DNA of 64,000 bases from Luteitalea pratensis (GCF_001618865.1 NZ_CP015136.1:4809001-4873000), one strand, 5' to 3'. Shown: positions 43,405 to 53,429, counted from the first letter of the stretch. Made by a program: numbers and translations. Notes: a model not told the origin generated them from the letters alone.

Positions 43405-43758
43405 ATGGCAGCGAAGAAGCGACCCGTGGCACGAAATAAGCGCAGCCTCTTCCGAGAACTCATGTCGGGTGTGGAGGCTATGCGGGATCACCGCGAAGGG
43501 CGGCTCACCTTAAGGACACGAGAGATGCAGCCGATCACGGTTCCGCCAATCAACGCGGACGTTGTCCGCGAGACGCGCGAGGCGCTCAAGATGTCGCGTC
43601 ACGTGTTTGCATTCAAGATTGGTGTGAACCCCCGCACGCTCGAGCGATGGGAACAGGGACGGAGCAAACCGAACGAGCAGGCTGCCGCCTTGATTTGGCT
43701 GGTGCGGAAATATCCCGACACGCTCAAGCGGTTAGAGTCGCTCGCAGCCTCAGCTTGA
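43405..43758 (+). CDS. higA: HigA-type antitoxin with HTH domain
   Basis: A 117-residue protein. The N-terminal half binds toxin (MSGVEAMRDHREGRLTLRTR); residues ~55-110 are a Cro/C1 helix-turn-helix (VRETREALKMSRHVFAFKIG, VNPRTLERWEQGRSKPNEQA). The order toxin then antitoxin is the HigBA arrangement. It would neutralise HigB and repress at the 43018 palindrome. Confidence 0.88.
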   Translation: MAAKKRPVARNKRSLFRELMSGVEAMRDHREGRLTLRTREMQPITVPPINADVVRETREALKMSRHVFAFKIGVNPRTLERWEQGRSKPNEQAAALIWLVRKYPDTLKRLESLAASA

Positions 43759-43955
43759 GTCTCGGGTTGAGCCTCGGCTGAGGATCGGTGTACGTCGGCT
43801 TGCCGCGCAGCCTCACCGCGATCCTGGACAGGCCTCGCCTGCCATCCTCAGCGACACACGCAGCGACCTGACTTTGGAGTGACCGCGACGAGGTCTTGGT
43901 GCCCCGCATACCCACGCCGCCGCGGCCACGACTCCAGCATCGACGCTCTGCGCCC

Positions 43956-44873
43956 TCAGTGCTTTGGGATCATTTGTGCGATGATTCTTCGCACCCACTC
44001 GCGGGCCGCGTGCGTGTCGACGCGGGCGCGATCGTCCCGCGAGAAACATACGTCGCCGCCGTCGCTCGCCACCGCAACGTTCTCGTTGCCGAGCCGATTC
44101 CGTGACGGGTCGTAAAGGAAGGTAGGCGAACCCGAGTCTCCAAAACAGACGACGCCAGGCAGTGACCAGCTCGCCCACTCATTGTCAACGACACGGCGAA
44201 GTTTCGAGATCTTGATTCGACGCCAGCCATCCCATTCGGAAACAGGCTGAGGCCCGCCGCCCGGCGCGGAGTCCAGGTCGCCATATCCCGGGAGAATCAT
44301 CAACGCATCGTCGGCTCGATCGCCTTTCAGCGCATTGGGCCGGGCGAGCGTCGCAGGCGTGATGCGCCGGACGGGTTCGCTGAGGAAGATCAGGCCGATG
44401 TCCAGAATCCCTGGATCGAGCCCCCGAAACGTGCAGAGATCCGGCGGAGGACAGGGAGGCAGGGAGGGGTGTGCTACGTGGCTGGCGACGGGGCGCCAGC
44501 TGGATCGCTCGCGAGCATTCGGGTTGAAGGTCACGAAGAACTTGATGGATGGAGGGAGTGTGACCTCCTTGATCCAGGCGACACAGTGACCGGCTGTCAG
44601 GAACACACGCTCGTCGATGAGCGTGCCGGTGCAGCGCGTCAAGAGTCCCTCAGGAGCGCCGAAGTCGTTGGGCTCTCCCCACACGACGAACGCGCCGACA
44701 TTCGGGAACAGGTTGAAGAAGTCGACCACTCTCAGCGAATGGAGCTCAGGTGTCTCGTTCTGGTTCGCGCTGGATCGCTCCACCTGAGCGCGCAGCGTCT
44801 CTCGTCCAAGCAGTGACACCAGGGTCAGCGCCAGCACGAGCATCGTCTTTCCGTTCCACGTCCGCTTATCCAT
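43956..44873 (-). CDS. Secreted trypsin-like serine protease
   Basis: A 305-residue exported protease. GGAGG lies 6 bases before ATG 44873, which opens MDKRTWNGKTMLVLALTLVS, a signal peptide. The S1 triad is complete: His in FLTAGHCVAW, Asp in DPGILDIGLIFLSEPV, and Ser in VCFGDSGSPTFLYD. Cysteines flanking these are placed for disulfides. The Gly-Asp-Ser-Gly-Ser variation is common in bacterial trypsins. It lies between the toxin-antitoxin pair and a truncated regulator, divergent from the latter. Its substrate is unknown. Confidence 0.88.
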   Translation of the reverse strand: MDKRTWNGKTMLVLALTLVSLLGRETLRAQVERSSANQNETPELHSLRVVDFFNLFPNVGAFVVWGEPNDFGAPEGLLTRCTGTLIDERVFLTAGHCVAWIKEVTLPPSIKFFVTFNPNARERSSWRPVASHVAHPSLPPCPPPDLCTFRGLDPGILDIGLIFLSEPVRRITPATLARPNALKGDRADDALMILPGYGDLDSAPGGGPQPVSEWDGWRRIKISKLRRVVDNEWASWSLPGVVCFGDSGSPTFLYDPSRNRLGNENVAVASDGGDVCFSRDDRARVDTHAAREWVRRIIAQMIPKH

Positions 44874-45119
44874 AGCGATCCTCCGTTCTGGAATGCCCGC
44901 CGGCAGAAAGTGCCGCATTCAAGTGGCCCCCGACCCTCGGCTGCCGCTTGCGACTGAGCTAGAATTGCCGTCCGGGACGAGGCCGCAGGCATGCGGCCCG
45001 GCGGTGCTCCTCGCGTTGCCGACAATGCAGCGGAGGGGTCGTCAAAGTCCTCACGCCAGTCTCAACGCCGCTTCATGGTTCGCTCAATTCCCGCCGAAGC
45101 CTGACGTCAGGGGGTGCGC

Positions 45120-46506
45120 GTGGCGGTTTTCGAGTTCGGCCCGTTCCTCCTCGATCCCTCGACACGCTTACTGCACCGCGACGGAGTTCCGCAAACTCTG
45201 GCGCCGAAGACGTTCGACGTATTGCTGTTGCTCATCGAGCAACGGGCGCGGGTCGTCTCGAAGGACGAACTCCTGCAGACGGTGTGGCCGGGAACCTTCG
45301 TCGAGGAAGGCAACCTCAGTCAGCAAATCTTCCTGCTGCGCAAGATCCTGGGTGCAGACGACCAACCCGAGTACATCTCGACCGTCCCCAGGCGTGGTTA
45401 CCGCTTCGTTGCCGAAGTGAGAGAACGATCCGAAGAGCCACGGGCTCTTCCTCGGGCGACACGGCTGAGCCATACGCTCTCCCGCCGCCTGGCAACGCCG
45501 CTGATTTCCGGCGTGCTGATCGCGGGAGTTGCGTCATTGGCCTACATACGCTGGGGCGGGTCGGCGGCGGAGACTGCCGACCCGCGCATTATTTCTGTGA
45601 CGTCGCTTCCCGGTCTGGAGTCCTCCCCCAGCATTTCACCCGACGGGAACTTTGTAGTGTTCTCGTGGACCGGGCCGAATCCTGAAGGCATCCCCGATTT
45701 ATGGGTCAGCGCAGTCGATCGCGATTCCCGTCAGCGCTTGACACAGACGCCAACCGCGGCAGAGACCTCACCCGCCTGGTCGCCGAACGGGCGTGATATC
45801 GCATTCATCCGGGTCGGCGAGGGTGTGTTCGTCGTGCCGGCACTGGGAGGGCCCGAACAGAAAGTGGGCGATTCCGGTTCGATGGTTGCCTGGATGCCGG
45901 ACGGCCGGTCGCTGCTTGTCAGGGATGGCGAGCCTGAAGCCGGCACTCCCTATGGGATCTTCCAGATCGACCGCGAGACGTCCAAGCGTACCCAGATCAC
46001 GCACGCGCCCAGTGGAATCGGCGGCTCGGCGTTCGACGTCTCTCCAGACGGACGGTCGCTGGCATTCATCCGATACGAGCGGCCGGGTGTCGGCGATGTC
46101 TATGTCGCTCCCATTGCCGGTGGTGAAGCTCACCGCCGCACGAACTGGAATACCGAAATCAGCGGCGTCTCGTGGACGCCCGACGGACGCGACATCGTGT
46201 ACGCCGTCCTCGAAGAGCCTGGCCTCGACCAGACGCTGTTTCGGACTCCAGCCATCGGAAATCGACTCGATCGGGGCGTCAGGGCGCTCCACGTGAGTGC
46301 AGAGAGCCCATCGATGTCCAGGCCGCCACCCGGTGAGTCCGGCAGGTTGGCATTCACGACCGCACGTATTGATGTCGCGCTTCGCCTCATCGATCTTCAG
46401 GGACCGCTCTCCGACGGCGTGTTCCAGAGTGTTGGCCGATTCGCGGACTCGACGCGTCTGGACGTGCCGGGGCCGTTCTCGAAAGACGGCGAGCGCGTCG
46501 CATTCC
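45120..46506 (+). pseudogene. Winged-helix/PD40 regulator cut off by an IS5 fragment
   Basis: The first ~100 residues are an OmpR-type winged helix of the CadC kind (FEFGPFLLDPSTRLLHRDGV, RVVSKDELLQTVWPGTFVEE, YISTVPRRGYRFVAEV). A membrane segment follows (LISGVLIAGVASLAYIRW), then PD40/TolB-like blades (SSPSISPDGNFVVFSWTGPN, TSPAWSPNGRDIAFIRVGEG, FDVSPDGRSLAFIRYERPGV). At GERVAF near 46506 the protein sequence turns into antisense transposase. About 150-200 C-terminal residues are lost. AGGGG before GTG 45120 supports that start, with GTG 45114 as the alternative. The gene type is common in Acidobacteriota. Confidence 0.75.
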
Positions 46507-46892
46507 GTGCTGTCGACGATCAGGTGCAGCGGTCCTGTCGCCGGGATGTTGTGCACCGCTACATGCAGCGATTGACTCCGGCGAGAGAGCGTCGTGTGGT
46601 CAGGGGCGTCAAGACTGGCGCGCATCACGGTCAGGATCGACCGGACGAAGCCCTCCGTCTGGCGCAAGGGCAAGTGGAAGACGAGTCGGAGCGTCAGGGC
46701 GGTCTCGATGGCCAGATCCGAGAACCACTGCTGCCCGCCAGGTCGGCCCGACGGCGGCACTCCCCACCCAGCCTTGGCGTCTGGCGAGAGCCAGAGCGTC
46801 ACGTCGCCCCGACTGACGAGGCCGCGCTCGTACGCCCGCCAGTTCCCCACCCGATAGTGCGCCTTGTACGTGGGATGCACCCGCGACTTCAT
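46507..46892 (-). mobile_element. IS5-family transposase fragment (N-terminal part)
   Basis: ATG 46892 opens MKSRVHPTYKAHYRVGNWRA, then WLSPDAKAGWGVPPSGRPGG, FSDLAIETALTLRLVFHLPL, LRQTEGFVRSILTVMRASLD and HLIVDST, the IS5 transposase up to its first catalytic Asp region. The remaining ~200 residues are replaced by the antisense of the WD40-type regulator. The upstream terminal inverted repeat was not identified. A deletion joined the two. Confidence 0.75.
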
Positions 46893-47248
46893 CCCACGAT
46901 CATGCCGCGGGGCCGCCGGTAACCCAACAGGAGACCCAGCAGCCGTGCACCAACGCCGTGCGCGACTATCCATGTTGGCCAGGAGGGACACGCCCTCCGC
47001 ACACAGGCCGGATATACGACCGCAGCCGACTCGACGGACCAGAGGTCATCGCTCATTCGCTTGCACACCGGGAGGAGTCCATACGGGCTTCTAGCCCCGG
47101 CCAAAACGACAAAAGCCACGATTTCCTAAGGCAAGAACCGGTCCTTATCGACGTTCCCCGCAAGTACGCCGCCGCGGAATGATCGTCGACCTCGCGCACC
47201 GTTGCCACAGTCGGAACCTGGGCGAGGTGCATGGCGACGCGTGTCGTT

Positions 47249-48184
47249 CTACTCCTGCGCGCGCGCGATGACGGCGATATTCGCGCGATAGATTCTGACG
47301 CCTGCCTGGTCGCCGTCATCCGTGCAATGTTTCAAGGCGAGCTCCGTGTAGCGTGCGGCGTCCGCCATTCTCCGCAGGCGGAATGAGTTCAGCCCAAGCA
47401 GGCCATACAGCTTGCCGCGGAACGAAGCCTGGCTTCCGGCCGGGAGTGCCTCCATCTCACGGAGCACTGCCTCGAGCACATCGTTGCTTTCGTCGTACCT
47501 GGCCTCGTCACTCAGGTCCTGCGCCAGGGCAATTTCCTTGCGAAATCGGAAGACTGGTGGCGTTGCGACTTCCCGGTCCCCGTCCTCCGTCCCGGAGTTG
47601 AACAGGAACATGTTTTCCGTGTATGTCCTGCTGCCCTCGTCATCCGCTGTTCGCCTGCATTCCTCCAATGCCAACGCGGTGTACTTGCGCGCATTGGGGA
47701 GGTCTCGCAACGAGAAGTAATTGGTCCCCAACAGCCCGTACACCCTACTTCGGTACTGATCGATCGCGTTGCCCTCATGGCTCTCCATCTCGGAAAGCAC
47801 TCCGAGCAGCAGGTCCTTGCTCTGTGAATAATCGCCTGCCACGGCTCGGGCATGCGCCTCGCTCATTGTCTCGCGCCAGCGATCGGCGGGAGTGTCGTCA
47901 CGGTTTCCGATGAGGTGTGCCAGAAGGGCAGGTTCGCCGATGGACATGAAGTACTGGGCGATCTTCAGCAGGCGGGTCACATATACGGTCACCTCCTGGG
48001 GGCGATCCAGGATCGCTGCGGGCACCTTCTGCCACAGTTCAAAGGAGTCCACCACAAGACGGCGGTTGTCGCTGCACAGACGCATGAACTCCTTCTCGTC
48101 ATCTCGTTCCATCGCGGAGAACAGAGCGTCGCGCAACGTCTCCGGATCAGTGATGGTGGCGTGTCGTCGGAAAAGGCGGAACAT
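47249..48184 (-). CDS. TPR-type protein paired with the SHRW-domain gene
   Basis: A 311-residue soluble protein of helical repeats. Two near-identical units are clear: VYGLLGTNYFSLRDLPNARK (near residue 148) and LYGLLGLNSFRLRRMADAAR (near 265), each preceded by an LGVLSEMES or LEAVLREMEA helix. No signal peptide, membrane helix or catalytic motif is visible. Its start lies 2 bases after the stop of the large SHRW protein, so the two are one transcript. A sensor or scaffold role beside a TIR-like effector is inference. Confidence 0.7.
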   Translation of the reverse strand: MFRLFRRHATITDPETLRDALFSAMERDDEKEFMRLCSDNRRLVVDSFELWQKVPAAILDRPQEVTVYVTRLLKIAQYFMSIGEPALLAHLIGNRDDTPADRWRETMSEAHARAVAGDYSQSKDLLLGVLSEMESHEGNAIDQYRSRVYGLLGTNYFSLRDLPNARKYTALALEECRRTADDEGSRTYTENMFLFNSGTEDGDREVATPPVFRFRKEIALAQDLSDEARYDESNDVLEAVLREMEALPAGSQASFRGKLYGLLGLNSFRLRRMADAARYTELALKHCTDDGDQAGVRIYRANIAVIARAQE

Positions 48185-48186
48185 GA

Positions 48187-50391
48187 TTACCCCGTGGCCG
48201 GGGCATCGGGCGAATCGGCGTCCTGCCCGGCGGGACGCTCCGCCACCAGGTACTCGACGAGGCTGGACCTCAACAGGCCGCCGGCATGTCTTGGGAACGT
48301 GACCCCGAACAGTTCGATGTCGCCGCCGTCCGAGGGCTGGCCCGTACCGGCCAGTTCCAGCTCGGCGACGTTGTCTTCATGAGCGTCGATGGCAAAGGCG
48401 AAGCAACGCGCTTTCGCTCGGCAGAGAAGCGCCAGGATGATGGCCGTCACATTGCAACTGATGAAGCGCGCCTCGGAAGCAACGACAATCCACTGGGGGC
48501 AGTCAACAGCCACGGCCTGAAGCGTTCCCTGGACGAAGTGCCCGACAGGCGCGACATCCGTGGCCAGCCACGACAGGCTCTGCAGCACACTGCCGAGCAG
48601 TTCTTCGAGTTCACCGCGCTTCGCACGCACCCAGTTGCTCAAGAGGACCGCTTCGCCCTCGCAGGCCGCAATGACCACGACGTGGCACCGCGGACGACGA
48701 TCCTGCGCAGGAACAGCGCCATGAAGCGGCAGGAAAGGCGTGATACTCATCGCGTCATCGTCAGGCCCCCAGCACGATTCGAGTTCGAGCGCTCCGGTCC
48801 AGTTCAGTGACCATCGCGCTTTCCCCGTCATCTTTACGGAGTCTCGAGATACGCGAGGTACGAGAACCCGCCGATGCTCGGTCACAGGAAGCGGGACAAC
48901 GCCGGTAACGACTTCCATCGCGTCGGAGTGGATCTTGCGCGGCGCGCTCAGCCTGCGCAGGCTCTCGTAGATCAACGCAATATCGGTGGGATCGGTCGCG
49001 CTCAGGTTCAGGCGGGCCATGCACTGTTCGGGCCGCTGCACTCTGAACACCTCGGTATCGAGCACAGCGCGCCATTGTATGTGCGGACGGTCCAAGAGCA
49101 GATTCTCGAAATGGAGCTCAACAGACCCGCTGCGCAGATTGGTTCGCTTCGAGCCGACAAGAAGATCGGTCGTGTCGCCGGGATCCGCGACGACAGCCTC
49201 CAACGCACACCATGCACGCGAGAGGTAGTCTTCCGCATCATCGAGCAGAATGGCGGTTCGGCCGAGCAGCTGAATCGAAGGCAGGTGCGGCAAGGCCCGG
49301 CGAAAGAACCGCTCGTCGTCGGCGCTTCGAGGCGGCTGTGGCAGGCAACTGTAGTCGTACCAGAGAAAGACCCGTTCGCACAGTGAGCGCAACGCTGGGC
49401 GCTTGCGGAGCAGGTTCGACAACTTCGTCAGACCCACGTCCTGATCCGCGGTCGCCGTGGCATAGGCGGCGATCAGGTGCTCCTCGACCAGCGCTTCGTG
49501 CCAGGCCTGCTCGATGAGGCCATCGCGGCCGGCCGGACGCAGCACATTCACGAGCAGTGCCTCCGCAAGACTGGATCCAGAGGGCCCGACCGGTGTTGAC
49601 ATCTGGGCAATGAACTTGCGCGGCGACTGCAGCCCCCGGATTCTCGCAACGCGCACGGCCTCGCACAGGTGCGCGAACATCTGCCATGCGAGAAACGCGG
49701 CTTGTCGGCCTTCGGGATCAGGCTCTGTCACTGCTAGCCAACGGTGCGAAACAAAGCAATAGAAACAGCCGGGCGCGGTGACGTCGACCAGACGACCGCG
49801 CCATTGCTGCATACGCTTGAAATAACCGGCTTCGAGCAGTTCGAGGAAGGGCAGCCAATGCACGCCTGGCACGTTCGCCCTGCCACGCTGCGTCGGCAGG
49901 CGCGGAGAGTCACTAACGTCCGCTCCTGCCATCAACCCGCTCGGCAGCGCGGAAACAGGGAATCTCCAGACTTCACCCCGACGGACGGCTTCGCCGTCCT
50001 CATTCGCAATGAAATCGATGAGCTTTCCTCGCCGCTGCCACGTAAATCCGGCGTTCGGAGGAAGGTCGAGCGGACGGTGCCCCAGCCGTTCCTGCTCTGC
50101 AGCGTGTAGATCGTACAGGTCGCACGACTGACGTGCGGCTTCAGTGTGCCGCAGTCGCGCGGAGTCGATCGTCTGCAATGGGACCTCGCCTCGCACAGGA
50201 ACGGCGGCCGTCCAGCGGAAACCGATCTCGTCGTACAGCAACGATGCCGTTGCGCGTGAATACTTGAAAGCGCGAGCGGCGGCATGTCTATCCACATGTT
50301 CGCGGCGCTTCTCGAGGAGCTCTTCGGGCTGTACGTCCGCCCAATCCGTGATGTCGACGTCGTCGAACCAGGCTGGTACCGCGATTGGCAT
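48187..50391 (-). CDS. Large protein with an 'SHRW' TIR-like domain, candidate immune effector
   Basis: A 734-residue cytoplasmic protein; ATG 50391 gives MPIAVPAWFDDVDITDWADV, and the longer in-frame ATG has no support. Residues ~205-410 hold a TIR-like set of motifs: GCFYCFVSHRWLAVTEPDPE (213-218), ERVFLWYDYSCLPQ (343-352) and DYLSRAWCALEAVV (389-401). The last matches the WCxxE motif whose Glu is the NADase residue of TIR domains. Residues ~120-200 and ~420-734 are unfamiliar; the C-terminus (HVVVIAACEGEAVLLSNWVR) may sense a ligand. It is co-transcribed with a TPR protein inside a mobile island. Function unproven. Confidence 0.65.
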   Translation of the reverse strand: MPIAVPAWFDDVDITDWADVQPEELLEKRREHVDRHAAARAFKYSRATASLLYDEIGFRWTAAVPVRGEVPLQTIDSARLRHTEAARQSCDLYDLHAAEQERLGHRPLDLPPNAGFTWQRRGKLIDFIANEDGEAVRRGEVWRFPVSALPSGLMAGADVSDSPRLPTQRGRANVPGVHWLPFLELLEAGYFKRMQQWRGRLVDVTAPGCFYCFVSHRWLAVTEPDPEGRQAAFLAWQMFAHLCEAVRVARIRGLQSPRKFIAQMSTPVGPSGSSLAEALLVNVLRPAGRDGLIEQAWHEALVEEHLIAAYATATADQDVGLTKLSNLLRKRPALRSLCERVFLWYDYSCLPQPPRSADDERFFRRALPHLPSIQLLGRTAILLDDAEDYLSRAWCALEAVVADPGDTTDLLVGSKRTNLRSGSVELHFENLLLDRPHIQWRAVLDTEVFRVQRPEQCMARLNLSATDPTDIALIYESLRRLSAPRKIHSDAMEVVTGVVPLPVTEHRRVLVPRVSRDSVKMTGKARWSLNWTGALELESCWGPDDDAMSITPFLPLHGAVPAQDRRPRCHVVVIAACEGEAVLLSNWVRAKRGELEELLGSVLQSLSWLATDVAPVGHFVQGTLQAVAVDCPQWIVVASEARFISCNVTAIILALLCRAKARCFAFAIDAHEDNVAELELAGTGQPSDGGDIELFGVTFPRHAGGLLRSSLVEYLVAERPAGQDADSPDAPATG

Positions 50392-51363
50392 GGTTGATGC
50401 CCCAGAACTTTGCGTTTGATTGTAGCTGATCGACGTCGGCCGACCAGAAGGCCACGACGTTTGCCGTTGCCCGGAATCGCCTTGAGGGAGGGAGCCAGCC
50501 GCGCCTCCGCGGAGCGCACGCGTTTTGAACTTGCACGGTTTCGAGCAGAGGCCCGCCAGAGACAAGGGCGGTGCCGATTTCCCCGGGCAGCTTTGGCTTC
50601 GGCGCTCTCGGCCGGGTTCAGCTCGATGAACCCGCCGACTACGGCACCAACGGCATCACCTCATTTCGCAGGAGAGCCCCTTGGTTGGCCTCGATAGACT
50701 CGAGGTCACCGGGGAACATTCTTCGGCTTCCGCGGCGTGAACGCGTCGTCGTCCTCGAGCCCTTGCGTCAGGCGAGGGGATTCAGCCTTGTTGCGCGCGG
50801 CGACCGGCCAGCGAGAACAGAATTCTGCGCGCGCCGGTACAATCGGCCGCGATGGACGGTGAAGACTCCTCGCCGACCGATACGTAGTGTCGGTTGACGT
50901 TCCCCCGGCGCTGCATAGCGGCTCGGTTTTGTGTGCGGGGGGTCGCCGGCGCCGGTTCGGCGTTAGGAGAATGGCGCGCCGATTCCCGGTAGGGATTCGC
51001 CCTCGTTTGGCGTTCATCCAAGTAGGCCGCAAGCTTGACGATCCTTGCCGCTGAGCGCAGGCCAAGCGTTCGTGGCGCGACGTCGGCCTCGGTGTTTGGT
51101 GCTCACGCTGTAAGGTTTCGCCGGCGAATTGCGTTCATCCAGGTAGGCGAGAAATAGGCATGGTGCCGTGACGCTGGAGGTGTGTATGGCGGAGAGGGTG
51201 GGATTCGAACCCTCGTGCCTTTCCTCGCCGAGATAGGAGTGTCGGCCAACGGACGACGGATGCCCGCACCGACAGCTCATCTGAACGACGAGGATACGGT
51301 GGCGTGGCGCACAGCACAGCAGTCGGTCGCTTGGCAGCGCGTGTCGTTGTCGACTCGGAGGCG
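50392..51363. other. ~970 bp without a supportable gene
   Basis: No frame shows family resemblance. A direct repeat of about 17 bases, GCGTTCATCCARGTAGGC, occurs near 51011 and 51131. The tRNA-like remnant at 51184-51215 is the only other structured item. Confidence 0.6.
51184..51215 (-). other. tRNA 3'-end remnant (Ser-like)
   Basis: Read on the minus strand the bases end GGGTTCGAATCCC, ACCCTCTCCGCCA, a T-loop, acceptor strand and CCA like those of tRNA-Ser. The 5' acceptor partner is absent, the T-stem has a mismatch, and the stretch upstream folds poorly. It is a fragment, not a working tRNA. Confidence 0.5.
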
Positions 51364-51669
51364 TCAAGAGACCGCGAGCAGTTCGGCCACCGTCAACGGA
51401 AGCTCCAAATCCAGTGGGCTGCGCGCCCCCGCAACCCACTGAATTTGGACTAAGAGGTCGCCCGTATCTGGCGACCTCTTGGTGTCTCTGGCGGCACTCA
51501 GCATGCCTGCCAACTCCCCTACCAACGTGATTTTCAGCCGTCCACCGTCCGGTTCGAGGTGGATGCTCTTGATCAGCCCTCGAATGGCGTCCGGGCTGCG
51601 TGCACGGAGATCCTGCACTTTCCTGCGCGAGTTCTCGTCGTCCATGCCCGAGAACAGGCGACGAGGCAT
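51364..51669 (-). pseudogene. Large serine recombinase scar 2, C-terminus
   Basis: One open frame reads MPRRLFSGMDDENSRRKVQD, LRARSPDAIRGLIKSIHLEP, GGRLKITLVGELAGMLSAAR, KRSPDTGDLLVQIQWVAGAR, ending SPLDLELPLTVAELLAVS. It matches scar 1 at 42456-42745 through GDLLVQI(K/Q)(L/W)VAGA, then departs where scar 1 enters the tRNA. The GCGCCCCCGCAACC at 51421-51434 copies the tRNA-fMet 3' end. N-terminal domains are missing. Confidence 0.72.
51450..51478. other. Hairpin next to recombinase scar 2 (copy 2)
   Basis: AAGAGGTCGCC and GGCGACCTCTT repeat the stem at 42514-42542 with loop CGTATCT. It sits 16 bases from the copy of the tRNA-fMet 3' end. Confidence 0.7.
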
Positions 51670-51782
51670 TTGACGGAATCTGGGACATGGTGCTGCGTCC
51701 ATGTGCGCGGCCGACGAGTCCGGCGGGCGGTGCCGCGTGAACGGCGAGCCCTGAGGTGGGTGGCCTGCCCCGTGTCTGGCGT

Positions 51783-53075
51783 TTACACCGTCGCATTCAG
51801 TACCGGGCACGTTTCGCAGGTCATCGCTCGGTTCTCCTTCAGACGTGCTCGGCGTGCGGCGTCCGCGCGTGATGCGAGTTCCGCCGAGATCGCGTCCCCC
51901 GTCCCGAAGTACATCTCGTCCGGCGTCTGGCCGCGGAATGCCGAGTGTGGCAGCACCCGATTGTGCTCGTCGACGTAGAACGCCACCAGCCGGCGAACCG
52001 TGGCTACGCTGTCGAGCGCGTACAAGAACAGCCAGTGATGCTTTAGGGAGCGCCACCAGGCTTCGATCATGGAGTTCGAGAATTTCAGCTCCGTCATGGC
52101 CAGTAGACGCCGAAGCACGCCCGTGGCGAGCAGTGCATCGATCTGCGCGTTGACGTTTCTCCACGCCCGCGTCGGCCAGCACGACGGGGACAGGTTCTCA
52201 CGGCGAAGCGCGCTCACTGGCGGCGAGGAGTACGGCCACGCTGTTGCCCGGTGCGAACGCACCGGCCACGTGCCATCCCAGAATTCTTCGTGAGAAGTTG
52301 TCGATGACGGCGTGCACGTAGGCTCGCGTGCCGTCGAGGCGACGAATCACGCTGGTATCGATGTGCCACATCTCGTTCGGACGCGTCGTGCGCAGGCCCA
52401 CGTGCGGCTTCTGAGGATGGACGCGGAGCCGTGGGCGTCGCCATGCGTGCGTCCGCACGAGGCGGTACCAGGTCGAGGGCGACGCGCAGACGGTGCCGAG
52501 CCGCTGCGCGAGCACCGCGAGCGTCCGGGTCGGCACGTGACGGTAAGCCGGCGACGTCACCATGCCTTCGATCGCGCGGACCTCCCGCGCGTCAGTCGAT
52601 TCGGTGACGTGCGAGGACACGATCGGTGATCGTCGAGCGCACATGTGTGCTGCCTTCGGCGCCAGGCGTGAAACCGGCTCGGCGACAGATGCAGGAACCG
52701 CAGGATCCCTCGCAGCGAGATGCACGTGCGAGCGCGATCCACCGCACGCAGGATTCGCGCTTTGGCCGGTCCGTCCGGCAGACGCTCCCCGCTGAGCCTA
52801 CGCTCGTCGCGTGGTCGCACGGCGAGCGCCAGCCGGAGCAGGGCCGCGAGCTTCTGGACGCGTCGCTGTAGCGCCAGGATTTCATGGCGAAGTTCCGGCT
52901 CCGTCACTTCTGCTGTATGCAGACTCACCAAGATATTCGGCGCGGCGGCGAGCCATCCACGCGCCGTCGATCGCGGGACGCCGTGATCCGTGGCGAGGCG
53001 GAGCTCGCCTGTGCGTTGGACGAGCTCCCGTAGCCGATGGTCATAGCGTTGCTGCCGGCGGAGTGTGATGCTCAT
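51783..53075 (-). mobile_element. IS3-type transposase with integrase core, broken by frameshifts
   Basis: Three successive frames make one transposase. The first (from 53075) gives MSITLRRQQRYDHRLRELVQ and GVPRSTARGWLAAAPNIL, a DNA-binding orfA-like part, then RFLHLSPSRFHAWRRRQ. The second (to 52198) gives PNEMWHIDTSVIRRLDGTRA and YVHAVIDNFSRRILGWHVAG, the first catalytic Asp pair. The third (to 51783) gives MTELKFSNSMIEAWWRSLKH and YVDEHNRVLPHSAFRGQTPD, with the last catalytic Glu. Terminal inverted repeats were not identified. It is inactive as written and separates the two candidate defence operons. Confidence 0.75.
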
Positions 53076-53429
53076 GCCGTCATCATCGCTACCAGGTCAA
53101 TGCCCAAGGCACACGCCGCCTCTGGCAGCTGGCGACAACTCGCGCTGCGGCGTGCGGAATGCGAACCCATCAGGCTTTTGCCGCACGTCATGGCGCCGGC
53201 TCAGCCGCCGCCCGACGCGCGGGTCGCCGTAGGGAGAAACGCGCCGGCTGGCACTCAGCTCAGCCAAGCCGAGGTGCCGCTCAGCGCTTGACTTCGAAGT
53301 CGTGCGCCTTCGCGATGAAAGCTGCTCGCAACGGCGACCGGCAGTTGCAGGACGTGTTCGTGATCGCCAGCCGAGGCAGGGTGCCTTGCCGGCATACCCC
53401 GCCGCGCCAGGGCCGCAGTGCAAAACGGC

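Noticed and set aside
45768-46506. C-terminal extension of the IS5 transposase frame
   Set aside because: Past the catalytic Asp region it reads antisense to the PD40 blades and has no transposase motif.
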